From contig JAMXIF010000043.1 in assembly GCA_028583685.1 (NCBI GenBank), positions 6,291,796-6,355,795 on the forward strand: DNA of 64,000 nucleotides. The letters run 5' to 3'. Under the pieces are notes generated by a model, which worked only from the letters and a program-made list of their open reading frames with translations, made no database searches and had not been told where the DNA came from. This DNA is from Petaurus breviceps papuanus (taxonomy: Eukaryota > Chordata > Mammalia > Diprotodontia > Petauridae). The translations under genes and the position numbers were made by a program. Below, piece after piece: positions 46,772 through 57,679 of the stretch. How positions within the stretch are numbered: position 1 is the stretch's first letter; each line of letters starts with the position of its first letter.

Positions 46772-47490
46772 CTGCTTAATTTCATATTACTTATAAGAAG
46801 GCACAGGGGACATGGAGGTCATTGTGATTTTGACAAGCTGTTTAATGTTTAATGTGTTAACACATATTTAAATGGCAGACCATTGGGAAATATATATAAT
46901 TGCCCACTTAAGCTTCAGATAGAAAGATAGATATGTGCATATACATACATATGTGCATATGTGTGTATACATTTTAATATACTTACATGTACTTTATATG
47001 TCATATATAAAGTATATATTTATATACTTTTTTATATTTATTTATATAAAAAACTCATTTGTTTTTAAAAGCATTAATAAGAAAGAGAAAATGGCATAGA
47101 GAAGACACGTCCCATGGTGGTGCTCATGGGGAGGTAAAATTTTGGTTTTTCTGGAGTTGAGAGTTTAGTGTGTTTCATAATCACACAAAATATTTAAAGT
47201 GGTCTCCAAAACCCAAATCTGTACTAATACTACGACCCCATCGAGAAAACAAAAGAGTACCAGAAGAAAAAAGACAAAGGTGGAAGAGGGAGAGAGGGAT
47301 GAAAAAGACAGCCAGTTCAGGCTGGGGTCCCCTCTTCTTTGTGCAGGGTATATGTCCTGGAGTCATCAAGAAAGCAAAAGGCTCTTCCCTATTAGCAAGG
47401 TGTAAAAGGAAATGGAGAGTCTCCAAGTGTCAGGATAAAGCAGCTGGGCACTTCTCCCCAATTCCAATAATTAACACTTAGGGAGATGGC

Positions 47491-47492
<2 letters not shown>
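46772..47492. other. Unassigned sequence
   Basis: Contains an AT-rich patch of TATATA-like repeats at 46,925-47,050. A 103-codon frame at 47,170-47,481 shows no motif and its opposite strand is equally open. Confidence 0.4.

Positions 47493-47526
<34 letters not shown>
47493..47526. repeat. (CA)n microsatellite
   Basis: About 17 CA units. Confidence 0.95.
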
Positions 47527-47527
<1 letters not shown>

Positions 47528-48336
47528 GCATGCACATGCACATTTAAGATAATATTTCTGGTCTTTCCTTGACTCAGAGACTAGGGATCATTAATCTACA
47601 TGTTCAAATGCCATTTGCTTCCCATGATTTTCCATGTTCTCCTTTTACCAATCCTGACCTTCTTCTTGGTTTTCTCTGTTCAATAAAAATAGTTCTTCAT
47701 TTCAAATACTTGAAATGATACATGGTTTTATCAAAATGACTGTATTCTTTCCATCGATACAGTCCCAACCCCTATGTCTCAGTAAACAGATTTTCATTAG
47801 TTTTTGTGACAATGAATAAATAAAATCATCTAGTAGCCAATCTTCTGGTGATAAATATCTCAGGCCCTGGACAAGCTAATCTTGAAGTGACAGACTGTAA
47901 TTGGACCTTTTCTGAAGCCTTTCCAGTTTGGGAAGATCTATAAGACATGGTATCTAGCTGACAAGCCTTAGAGAACCCAGAGTCACCTCTAAACCACTGA
48001 GATGAGAAACTAGAGTAGGACTTGAATGAAAGAACAATTATCATAAAACAAAATTGAAGAGAAAATGTAAAGGTCATCCCTGACATTCAGCCCATTTAAG
48101 CTAGGGAATGTCCTTTCTAATCAAGGTCCCAAACAGTCCTGAAGTTGCCATAAAATAAACCTTGTTATTGCAACTGATGGAACCTGCCTGAATTATTGCC
48201 CTGCAGGCATTAAGAATTAGAATATGCATCAGTCTATCTTGTGGCCTTGAGAGAAGGACTGACTCAATCTGTTTCCTTCCCAAAAGAGGAGCAGAGGCAA
48301 AATTGAAAGACTGGGAAATCATTATTTCCATCAAAA
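47527..48336. other. Unassigned sequence
   Basis: No gene or repeat family recognised. Confidence 0.4.
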
Positions 48337-48348
48337 CCAAGCCCCTTG

Positions 48349-48532
48349 GGGGTGGCTAGGTGGCACAGTGAGTAAAGCGCCGGCCCTGGAGTCAGGAGGA
48401 CCTGAGTTTGGTTCTGGCCTCAGACACTTAATACCCACACACACAAAAAAAACTAGCCGTGTAACCTTAAGCAAGTTACTTAACCCCAATTGCCCTCTAA
48501 AAGGGAAAAAAAAAGGTATAAAAAAAAAAAAG
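48349..48532 (+). repeat. WSINE-like SINE
   Basis: Full-length (gggtggctaggtggcacagt onward) with a CA-rich internal linker near 48,434 and a poly(A). Flanked by a 12-bp duplication with one mismatch (CCAAGCCCCTTG at 48,337-48,348; CCAAGGCCCTTG at 48,533-48,544). Confidence 0.93.
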
Positions 48533-48995
48533 CCAAGGCCCTTGTCTCACTATCCACATTGAAAAGCTAAAAAGGTGTTTTGTGTATCAGCACCATAGTC
48601 TGGTACATCTGCATAGATTGGATAAGATGGGAAAAATTCATTTCTCATATTAAAAACATTTAGTGCTTATGTGAATAAGGATTTTTCCTTCTTCTCCAGT
48701 CTCAAAACTCTCTTTATAGCCTAGTCTATGTTTTACTCCAAATTCAATACCGAACCCTAAGTGGCCCTTATTTTCTCCTAGCATCCATAAAACTCAAATA
48801 GATTTTTCATTAACAAGAATAAAAATGACTTGATGATAATATATACACATATGTACATGTATATGTGTGTGTATATATATATATAACATATATACATAAG
48901 AATGTGTAGTGTTTTAAGATTACAAAGGAGTCTTCACAATATTGCTGGGAGAGATATATAATGCAAACATGATCATTCCCATTTTAAGAGTTTTT

Positions 48996-49078
48996 GGAGG
49001 GTGGCTAGGTGACACAGTGAGTAGGGTACTGGCCCTGGGGCCAGGAGGACCTGAGTTCGGATCCAGCCTCAGACACTT

Positions 49079-49117
<39 letters not shown>

Positions 49118-49181
49118 CTAGCCGTGTGATCTTGGGCAAGTTACTTAACCCCAATTGCCCTACAAAAAGCAAAAAAAAAAA
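48996..49181 (+). repeat. WSINE-like SINE with internal (CA)n
   Basis: Full-length SINE whose internal linker has grown into about 17 CA units (49,083-49,117). Short duplication AAGAGTTTTT / AAGAATTTTT flanks it. Confidence 0.92.
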
Positions 49182-49452
49182 AAGAATTTTTTAAAAAACT
49201 GAAGTGTAGACGGTAAGTGGCTTTCTTGATCTGGGTGGCATAGTGAGTATCAGATTTGGAACTCAGGTCTTATGATTTCAAAATAAATGCTCATTCTTTC
49301 TATTACATGAGGCTTCTCCACTGTTACGGACCATGTTTATCAGGAAATACACCCATAATGGTAAATCAGCATAGATTTGGTAATGTTCTAATTCAATCTA
49401 TATTATACCAGTAATTCCAGGAAAATATAAGCTCCTTTTAGGGAAAGCCTTT

Positions 49453-49453
<1 letters not shown>

Positions 49454-49500
<47 letters not shown>

Positions 49501-49515
49501 TGTGTGTGTGTGTGT
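49454..49515. repeat. (TG)n microsatellite
   Basis: About 30 TG units with one interruption, followed by decayed TGTG-rich sequence to 49,556. Confidence 0.95.
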
Positions 49516-49571
49516 ATCTTTGTCAGTGTGTGTATGTGTGTCTGTTTCATTGTGTGTTTTCTCTTTGTCAA

Positions 49572-49815
49572 GACATCTAGGTGGCACAGGTGCCAGGCCT
49601 GCAGTCAGGAAGATTCATCCTCTTGAGTTCAAATGTAGCCTCAGACATTTACGAGCCATGGCACCCTAGGCAAGTCACTTAACCATATCTTCCTTAGTTT
49701 CCTTATGTGTAAAATGAATTGAAGAAGGAAATGTCAGAACCACTCCAATATCTTTGCAAAAACAAAAACAAAACAAAACAATGGAGTCACAAAGAGTCCA
49801 ACAGAAGTGAAAAAC
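49572..49815 (+). repeat. MAR1 SINE
   Basis: Contains catctaggtggcacaggtg, gtcaggaagattcatcctct, accactccaatatctttgc and an RTE-like tail (gagtcacaaagagtccaaca). An AAAAC repeat has grown at 49,757-49,780. Confidence 0.85.
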
Positions 49816-50123
49816 ACCCTCCTCTGTGTAGCCCCAGTGACTCCACTGTGCTTTCTCCACAAGGAAGGGGATAGGGGCTGTGATACTGGTATGAGGATGT
49901 CCCTTGGAGGGAAATTCCTTCCATCAACATAGATGAGTACTTGCCCTACTCTTTATGCTCTTGGAAAGCTGCCTGAAACAGAAAGTGAAATGTTAAGGGA
50001 CTTGTCTGGTGCCACCCAGCTGGTATGTCAGAGGCAAGACTTGGCTCGCTCACTTTCTACTATCCCACATATTAGAAGTTTAATATTTGGTCAATTGAAC
50101 TGAATATTAACATAATCAAGGAT

Positions 50124-50641
50124 TGTAGGTTGTTTGTCTTCCCTACCTTGGGGGTATTGAGCACAACCCCACCTTCCATTCCCTTAATTGATCTGTAAAC
50201 AGGCATTTTAGCATAACTTCACCCTTCCCTTCCCCTAATTGATCTGTAAACAGGAATTTCAGCACAAACTCCACCCTTCCCTCTCCTAATTGATCCATGG
50301 GTGGGGGTTTCAACCTAGGGTAAAATCTTCCCAGTCCCCTAACCCCCCACCTTCTACCAGGTGTTCCCCATCTCCACCCATTCTGGGTTCCCTGTACCTC
50401 AGCCTAGGAAAAACTTCAAGGGCAAATTCAAATATACACTGACCAATCACTGACTGTAGTTTCAGCTTACTTAACCTGACTATTGTAATCTCTTTAAAAA
50501 CCAGCATACTGTTCATGCCAATTCACTGTTTGATTTGGGTATGGGACCTGGGCAGTACCGAGGTAATAAAATCCACTTCCAATTTTAATCTCAGGGATCT
50601 TCTGTCTGCTCCTTTATGTCCTGGGTGGGGGGAGGGGCAAT
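50124..50641 (+). mobile_element. Probable solo LTR with three tandem repeats in U3
   Basis: Non-coding unit of about 518 bases. Its 5' part holds three ~50-bp direct repeats (from 50,162, 50,212 and 50,263), each with a C-rich half and taattgatctgtaaacagg. A TATA-like tctttaaaaacc lies near 50,487 and an AATAAA near 50,563, about 75 bases apart. Tandem enhancer-type repeats in U3 and a short R region fit class I (gammaretrovirus-like) LTRs. Start TGTAGGTTG and end GGGGCA are guesses, since no target duplication was found. No internal region is present. Confidence 0.5.
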
Positions 50642-50644
50642 TTA

Positions 50645-51354
50645 TATAATCCCATATTTAAGACTCCTCAAAAAACTAAAATATTGTAATAGCACCAATT
50701 AGTGATTTTTTAAAGCCTGAAATGGAAAGAAAGGTAGAATGAGTAACAAAAGAGAAAGAGCATGGAGAAGTGGGGAAATGAAGAACTAACCATTTAAGGA
50801 TTTCTTGTGACTTCCTCTGAAATCAGTCTAGGCACTACTATCCTTATCCCTTCTTTGCTATTTAAGTCAAAGCAGTTTTCTTCCCATGAGAAAATCTCTG
50901 AGATAAAATGTCTTATTATTTTGGGAGGAAAAGTCCTTAAGATAATGCTAAGATCTGAGCTTCAATGAAAAAAGAACAAAATGCTTAGGTTACAATAAGA
51001 GGTATAGAATCTTTCTTAATAATGCCATTAAAAGAAAAATTTTTAATTAATTAATGGAAAATTAAAAGGGTAAAATAAATAAATGAAATTTTTAAAGCAT
51101 GTAAACATGAATCTTAAAATGAATCTTAAAATTCATTTAAGATGAATTCGATTCTCCATTTGGGGCTAGAGAGGGCACGGCTAAGCACTCTCCTAAACAA
51201 GGCTTCCTTACTTCCCTGTAGTAATCTTACCCTAAATGCAGGAGAGGAAACAAAGGGCCAAACACTCACTGAAAGGTGGCTCATAACTAAGATCCTCAGG
51301 TATAATCATAAATTTCATCCAGAATCTCAGAGTAAGAAGGGATCCCAAAGACCA
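50645..51354. other. AT-rich unassigned sequence
   Basis: Includes a local duplication of 'atgaatcttaaaat' at 51,107-51,134. No gene or repeat family recognised. Confidence 0.4.
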
Positions 51355-51975
51355 CCATCTCCAACTATCAAGTCTTCTCCTACTCCAATCCATTTTCCAT
51401 TCACCTGTCAAATTAATTTTCCTCAAGGGCAAGTCTGGCCATGTCAATGGTCAATAAATTCCAGTGGCTCCCTCTTACCTCCAGGATCATATATAAAATA
51501 CTGTCTGACTTTGAAAGCCCTTCATAACCTGACTCTTTCTTACCTTTTCAGTTTTCTTAGACCTTATTCCCTTCCACATGTCCTGAGATCCTGATAACAC
51601 TGGCCTCCTTGGCATCCCTTGCACGTGACACTCCCTTTCTTGACTTTGAGCATTTTCACTTCTATCCCCCAGACTGGAATGTGCTCTCTCTTCATCTCCA
51701 CCTTTCCTGACTTCCTTCAAGTTTTTGCTAAAGTTCTGTTTTCTAAAAGAAGTCTTTTCCAGTTGCCCTTCATTTTACTTCCTTTCCTCTAAGACTATCC
51801 TCAATGCATCCTGTCTCCATAATATTTGCACGTAGTTGCTTGCATGTTGTCTCCCTCATTAGACTGAATTCATTGAGACTAGAGACTTTTACTCTTTTTT
51901 GTATCTCTTATGTATCTGTTATGCTTGACACATAACAGGTGCTTAATACATAGTTGTTAACTAATTGACTGCACA
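51355..51975 (+). mobile_element. L2-clade LINE 3' portion
   Basis: Sense L2: caattcacctgtcaaattaa-like region, agtggctccctcttacctcc, aaagcccttcataacctgac, gactggaatgtgctctctct, and the terminus aacaggtgcttaatacatag. An old copy with broken frames. Confidence 0.75.
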
Positions 51976-51984
51976 TAAATTCCT

Positions 51985-52200
51985 TCTAGAATATACTCAA
52001 AAAGTGGTCATCCAGTTTTTGATTAAAGAATTCCAGGAAGGGAGAACTAATTTCCTCATGAGGTAGATTATTCTATTTTTTGATAGCTCCAACAGCTAGA
52101 GAAGTTTTTTGTTCACTTGTTTTTAGATTTTCTGTTTGTTTGGGTTTTTCCCCCTTCCTGACATGAAACCTAAATATGGCTTTCTGCCAAAGGTCTGCAC
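51985..52200 (-). mobile_element. CR1/L3 LINE fragment, antisense
   Basis: Shows gattattctattttttgata, gctccaacagctagagaag and atgaaacctaaatatggct, matching antisense CR1 near its 3' end. Confidence 0.6.
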
Positions 52201-52825
52201 CTGGCACTGTCATTAAAATACCCATAGGATCTTGGATACTTCCCTTCCTGCTCAACAAGAAACTAGGCTATTCCCTCAAGTATCACCTACAGAGAGATTT
52301 TTTTAACCCCTTCTCCAGCTCTCCTGTATGTCTTCTCTTCTCCCTAGCTTCCCCATGCTCAGGTGAGAAAAGGAGACTTTCTACCTGACCATGCATCTTC
52401 CATCTGCTGCTGCAGTGAAGGCAGGAAGCACCTGGGTACAACTTCCATTTGTGACAACAAAGACTTTCAACTCCCCCTTCCAGAGATCTCCAGCCCCAGG
52501 TGAGAAGCACCCTTAGGTGCTGTTCCTAAGAGAAAGTTACCATTGACATTCACTCTAAGTTAGGAGCCCCCAAAATACAGCCAATAAGTGGAGGTTGGGC
52601 AGGGACCCATTGTCATTCAGAGCAAACTGGGTTGAAGGTTTTGGGAAGGAAGGACAGAAGGCAGGAAGGCAGGAAAGAATCTAGCTAGTAAATACCAAGT
52701 TAAGCGAGAAATTATTGGCTATCAAAATTTACCTTCCTTTGGAGAGGAGAAGGAGTAGGAATGGGGGAGGATGCACTGAGTTACCCAACTAGCTTGGTCC
52801 CCATTCAAGCAGTTTAGTCTACTCA
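52201..52825. other. Unassigned sequence
   Basis: Contains a short GGAA-type repeat (aggaaggacagaaggcagg) near 52,645. Nothing else recognised. Confidence 0.4.
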
Positions 52826-52828
52826 CAG

Positions 52829-53280
52829 GTTGTGTTTGTCCTTCATTTTCAAAGACTTTGGGGAACACAATAGGTTCGTCCCCAAGCTCCACTTAATGGC
52901 CGTGTTTTGGACCCTCCAGGGTTAGAGTGAAGGTCAATGGTAACTGTTTCTCTTTGAAGCAGCAAACCTGAGGGTCTTCCCCACACAGTTTGATTTTTTT
53001 TCTTTTTCTAATTGAAGGGGTTATCCCTTGATTCACTTCTTTAAGAGGTCTAATCACTGAATGGGCACCACCTCACTCTAAGGGCCAGAGTCTCCCAGTG
53101 TGTCCTGCGTCATCTCTAGTCATCCTGAAAATATCAGGTCACTGGATCCAGATGGCTCTGGAGGAGAAAGTGAGGCTGGTAACATTTCACAGTCTCCCTC
53201 ACTCAAATTAAAGTCAACTCGAAGTCATGTCATCATTTCCCTGATGCCACAGTCCTCTTTGAAAGAAAGACAAACACAAC
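52829..53280. repeat. Repeat with ~25-bp inverted ends (family 'X')
   Basis: A 452-bp unit that starts GTTGTGTTTGTCCTTCATTT and ends with a near-complement, GAAAGAAAGACAAACACAAC, so it has imperfect terminal inverted repeats of about 25 bases. Inside are cccttgattcacttctttaa and ctctggaggagaaagtgagg. Read on the minus strand its start resembles the repeat at 32,382. No transposase or tRNA-like box was seen, and no clean target duplication (the right flank is an AAC repeat). Confidence 0.6.
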
Positions 53281-53559
53281 AACAACAACAATATAGTAGG
53301 TACTCAACAAATTTATAAAGCTGACAATAATAAAAATGGCAAGTGCCCTGCAATGTATATAGTATGCACTGAATTAATATTTGTGTAGTTGAATTGGATT
53401 TTTTCTTAACTTTTCAGCTGTTTCACATTGCAGTAGACCCTACCTAGAGGTGTTTAATTATTAGTCCTGAACACATAACCTAAAGGATTTTAAAATCCTG
53501 TAAATAATGTTTGTGGCCACTCACACAAAACTGAATTCAATCCTGAGGCTTCTCAGATA
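53281..53559. other. Unassigned sequence
   Basis: Starts with (AAC)n after the inverted-end repeat. Nothing else recognised. Confidence 0.4.
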
Positions 53560-53760
53560 TGGAAAGATGTTGACAAATTGCAGCAAAGTCTGAGAACTGC
53601 TAAAATGATTAAAAGGCTGAAGAATTTGATTTATGAGAAAACATTTAAAGAACTAAATATGTATAGCTTGGCTACTCAATGATTAAGGGAGGATGAAGGG
53701 TTTTGACAAATGTACATTAGCAGCTAGATGATCAGACCAGCCAAGGGAGAAACTATTTAA
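53560..53760 (+). mobile_element. CR1/L3 LINE fragment
   Basis: Sense CR1: gaaagatgttgacaaattg, tggctactcaatgattaagg, ggagaaactatttaaaatgg. Confidence 0.6.
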
Positions 53761-53904
53761 AATGGAGCTAAGAACCATTATTGACATTCAGCGGTGCTTT
53801 TAATTGCTGGAATAATGTATCTTGGCTCTCCTTCTCTTGTCACTGAAACTCAGAGTATCGGCCCCTGCACTGTGAAGTAGATCTGAGATTCATAAAGGAT
53901 CCTA

Positions 53905-54330
53905 TGATTTAGAGATGGAAGGTACCTAATATATCTTGAAGTTTGGATTCAGTAAAAGGGCTGAACTTAAGAACCTACAAGGCCACATGTGGCCTTGAGG
54001 CTGCAGGTTCCCCACCCCAATCTAGTCCAACTGCTTCATTTCACAGATATATAGAGACCCAAAGAGTGGAACTGACTTTCTCAAGATCAGTATCTAGTTT
54101 GTTACACAATGGTAGAGAGTCAAGGCTACTAGATTGGGAGTCAGGAAACTTTGAGTTTGAATTCTACCTCAGATCTTTATTTTTTGTGCACTTTTATTAT
54201 ATGTATTGTTCCTGCAAGGCAGGCTTATTGCAGATAAAGGAACTGAATCTCAGAGAAGTTAAGTAATCTGTCTAGAGATACACACTTAGTAAATTTCTGA
54301 GATTCATCTATAAAGCCCAAGGAAGAACCC
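53905..54330 (-). repeat. CORE-SINE split by a Charlie fragment
   Basis: Pieces tagagatggaaggtacctaa (before 53,935) and aatctagtccaactgcttca, then tctcagagaagttaagtaat (after 54,018), read in reverse-core order of MIR-type SINEs; a second MIR piece may overlap from 54,100. Confidence 0.5.
53935..54018 (-). mobile_element. hAT-Charlie end fragment (OposCharlie-like)
   Basis: Read on the minus strand it begins ggggtggggaacctgcagcc, then tcaaggccacatgtggcc and ttcagcccttttactgaatc, which I recognise as the end of a common marsupial Charlie element. Only one end (about 84 bases) is present. Confidence 0.65.
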
Positions 54331-55379
54331 AATTCCCACAAAGAGGGAATTGTTTAGGAAATAATTGCTCAAGTTTTACAGCTGATCTGACATTTGGGTG
54401 CAACATTTGTAGAAACCTGTATCCTGTTAATAAAATTGAATTTACACTGTCATCAGTCCTGTGGTTTACAAAAGACACTTGACAGCAGGCAATTTTTTTT
54501 TAGTTCCTTAGGAAATTTCCAGTAATTTGAATGTATAATCTTGTGTCTTTCTATGTATGTTAATCTTTTCAAGTATTAACACTTGGAGAAGTCAGTTTCT
54601 TAAACTGTCATTGATTATTTGTACTGTTATACACAACACAAATGTTGACTACTGCAATAAGATATTTCAATGAAAAAAAATTTTCAAGGTGAGACTCAAA
54701 CTTAGGTCTTCCTGTCTCCAAATTCAGTATATTATATACTATTATTACCTATTAACACACAGTCTCTCAAGCCATTTTGGCATATCATTGAAGAGAGGTT
54801 TTGCCAGTTCTAGCTCTTAAGAAATTAGACAAAATGTGTCTTCATTATCTTTTCTTATATTTAAGCATATTCTCACCCTCCTTATGAACTCCTGCTGAAC
54901 TCTGTATATTCATGTTTATAAGGATTGTTGAGAAATTTCTACTCAGGATTTCTTTGTTCAGAGGGTGGCCTGTCCTGGGCTCCCCATGGTTGGGCTCCAA
55001 CCAGGGCCTCTTTTTTGCATGGCTAATGTAAGCCTACACATCAGGGCTTCTGAGGCCTTAGGAAAGACCAGCTGTCAGTCTCACCTCCTGTTCCTCTACC
55101 CAGCAAAGATACCTCTTACCTTGTCTTCCTTATAATTGATGCCTGTGCGGGCAACAGTGATGCTAGCAAACAAGACAGAGCGCTATCTGTTTAGAGGGCT
55201 AGAAGAGGAAGCCATACCTCTTGTGCAGGTGTGGTTTGCATTCAACTCCCTCCTTCAGGGGAGTAACTTTTCTTTCAAACCTAGACAAAGATGATGGTAA
55301 GAGCTTGAAAAGTTAGAGTATGCTCTCTACGTTGTATAAAGAGAAGCCTTCTCAGCAGCCTGATATGAAATGATGAAGG
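54331..55379. other. Unassigned sequence
   Basis: A weak reverse-MIR piece (ctcaaacttaggtcttcctg) lies near 54,697. Otherwise no gene or repeat family recognised. Confidence 0.4.
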
Positions 55380-55760
55380 CTTCCAGGGTGGTAGCAATGT
55401 CAGAAGAGAAAAGTGTGCATATGTGAGAGATGTCATGTGGTTAAATCAACAGGCCAAGGATTAAAGATTGGATAGGGAAGGTGAAAGATTAAAGAGTTGA
55501 AGATTATCCCTAAATTGTGAGCCTGAGGAACTGAGAAGATGGTGTTACACTTGAGAGTAATAGGGAAGTAGTTTTAGAAGTGGGTGGTTTTTTGGGGGGA
55601 AGATAATTCAGTTTTTGACATATTAAGTTTAGGATGTCTACAGCACATCCAATTTGGAATGTCTACTAGGCAACTAGAGATGCAAGAGACCAGAAGTCAG
55701 CCAAGAGTATAGGGTTAGATACATAGATTTGAGAATCATCAGCAGAGACATTATAATTGA
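55380..55760 (-). mobile_element. L2-clade LINE, antisense
   Basis: Shows ggtagcaatgtcagaagaga, gatgtctacagcacatccaa, ctactaggcaactagagatg and gagaatcatcagcagagaca in the order of antisense L2 coding sequence. Confidence 0.75.
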
Positions 55761-55764
55761 ATCC

Positions 55765-55885
55765 CCAAATGAGGAAACTGAGGCCCAGAAATGTCACCCA
55801 AGTATAAACAGCAGAGAGTCTGGATTCAATACCAGGTTCTATAATTCCATTTTCAGTGCTTGATCATGCTGCCTCTCATACTTAG
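55765..55885 (-). repeat. MIR-type SINE, antisense
   Basis: Contains aatgaggaaactgaggccca and accaggttctataattcc. Confidence 0.7.
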
Positions 55886-56189
55886 GTAGAACAGGTTCCT
55901 TTTTCTCTGTTTTCTGTCTTATATTACCTATTACTTTTTCTACAATACAAATTCTAGGTTTTAGCCTGAGAGCATTTCTTGTCCTCTACTTGTTGATGCA
56001 GCAGGGTAAAAGATATAATGTGAGCTCAATGAACATTTCATACCTTTTCCTACCTGACTTACTAAGGTTCAGTTATCTTGAACTTTATTTACCTTATCTT
56101 GAAATTCTATTCAAATGCCTTCTAGAGAATGGTCTCTCAGAATATCATTTTACAACTTCACAATATCACAAACACTTTACACATTTAAT

Positions 56190-56632
56190 AACATTTTTTG
56201 TTGTTGTTCAGTCGTTTCAATCATGTCCTACCTTTTGCAACCACACTTGGGGTTTTCTTGGCAAAGATACTGCAGTGATTTGCCATTTTCTTCTCCAGTG
56301 GATCTGGTGGATCCATTTTGTGAGGCAATCAGAAGTAAAGTGACTTACCCAGGGTCACACAGCTAGGATGTATCTGAGGCTGGATTTGAATTCAGGTCTT
56401 TCTGACTCCAGAAAGCTAAGTGGTTGCGGTAGATAGAGTGTGGGACTTAGAATCAGGAAGATTGAGTTCAAATCCAGTCACAGATGCTTACTAGCTTTGT
56501 GACTCTGAACAAGTCACTTAACCCTGTTTGCTTCAGTTTCCTCATCTATAAAATGAGCTGAACAACTTCCTGACTATAAGCCCAGTGTTCTGACCATTGA
56601 GTCACCAGTTGCCTCTAGTCATATAGTTCCCA
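56190..56632 (-). repeat. MAR1 SINE, antisense, split by another SINE
   Basis: Outer MAR1 in minus orientation: RTE-like tail (ttgttgttcagtcgtttcaa), tttcttggcaaagatactgc, then ttcaggtctttctgactcca. Its head resumes at 56,569 (aacttcctgactataagc, then ccattgagtcacc) after the inner SINE. Confidence 0.85.
56413..56568 (+). repeat. SINE nested in MAR1
   Basis: A 5' SINE unit (aagctaagtggttgcggtag, gtcacttaaccctgtttgct, ataaaatgagctg) inside the outer MAR1. A degenerate duplication (ttctgactccag / tcctgactataag) flanks it. It carries MAR1-type tRNA head and core but lacks the RTE-like tail. Confidence 0.75.
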
Positions 56633-56809
56633 CCAAAACAACATTCAGAGATGAGTCATTTCAGCACAACTTCTTGGTCTCATCTCCATTCCACAAAATA
56701 CAAAATTTCCAACTCCAAGTGGTCAAAACTAATGTAATGATGCAGAAAGAGAAAATCTTCCTTGATGACCACCATTCCTTACAAGGTAAATGACATAGAC
56801 AAAACCTTC

Positions 56810-56930
56810 TTCCTTATCTGACTATTTACTCATCTCCAGTAGAATGTAAGTTTCCTGAAGGTAGGCACTAACTCACATATGTATCTCTAGAATTCAGTTT
56901 AATAAACACATTCTTAAAGTATTTTTACAT
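56810..56930 (+). mobile_element. L2-clade LINE 3' end
   Basis: Shows tagaatgtaagtttcctga, aggtaggcactaactcac and cagtttaataaacacattc. Confidence 0.6.
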
Positions 56931-56934
56931 TTAC

Positions 56935-57675
56935 ATTTTTTTAAGTGTTTGGTTAGTTAGCATTGGTTAAGGATGAATGAATGCAGAATTCCTTGTGTTG
57001 TTGAATTGTTTTTTGGAGGGGAGTAGTGGAGCACGGTGAGGCAGTATGGTTTCTGAGGAGCACCAAAATGGTTATCCTTTGTAAGCATTTAAACAGAGGG
57101 AAACTAACTCCTATTCCATTTAATTTAAAATTATTTTTGGGATATTTCCAGATAACTACAAAAATAATATCATATTACATGTTTCAATAAATATCAGCTT
57201 TCACTGAAGATGTATATTGATTTCAGCTTCTCCATTACCAATATTTCATTAAAATCAATAGGCTTTGAGTGTTACCTAAATAGAAGCCTGCATAACTCCA
57301 TTAAGATAATTATACCCTATCACAGGATAGAATAGATTACAATTGTTGAAACTACTCACAAAGATGGAAAGAGAACATTGCCTTTCCCCTCTCATTTATA
57401 CCCACTACAAATAGTTTCTATAGAATGTTTCTTCACACATGCAAACTGATCTGTCCAGTCCAGAGTTATAGAGAAATGCCTCACAGTGAGACATGTTTTA
57501 GATGCTCATTGTGCTGTATATGATTTTCACTGGTTTCCTACAGGAAGGATGTCATCAGGACTAGAAAGATACAGGTTACTACATAATTATTGTGCTCATA
57601 GGCTACTGGCTCAACTGGATATATTAGCCAATTCATCATTGCTGGTGTAACAACCAATTGATCAAAACAGATGAG
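56935..57675. other. Unassigned AT-rich block
   Basis: No gene or repeat family recognised. Confidence 0.4.
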
Positions 57676-57679
57676 CCGG

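Noticed and set aside
50124-50641. Retroviral internal genes next to the LTRs
   Set aside because: No gag, pol or env-like frame adjoins any of the LTRs, so only solo LTRs are reported.
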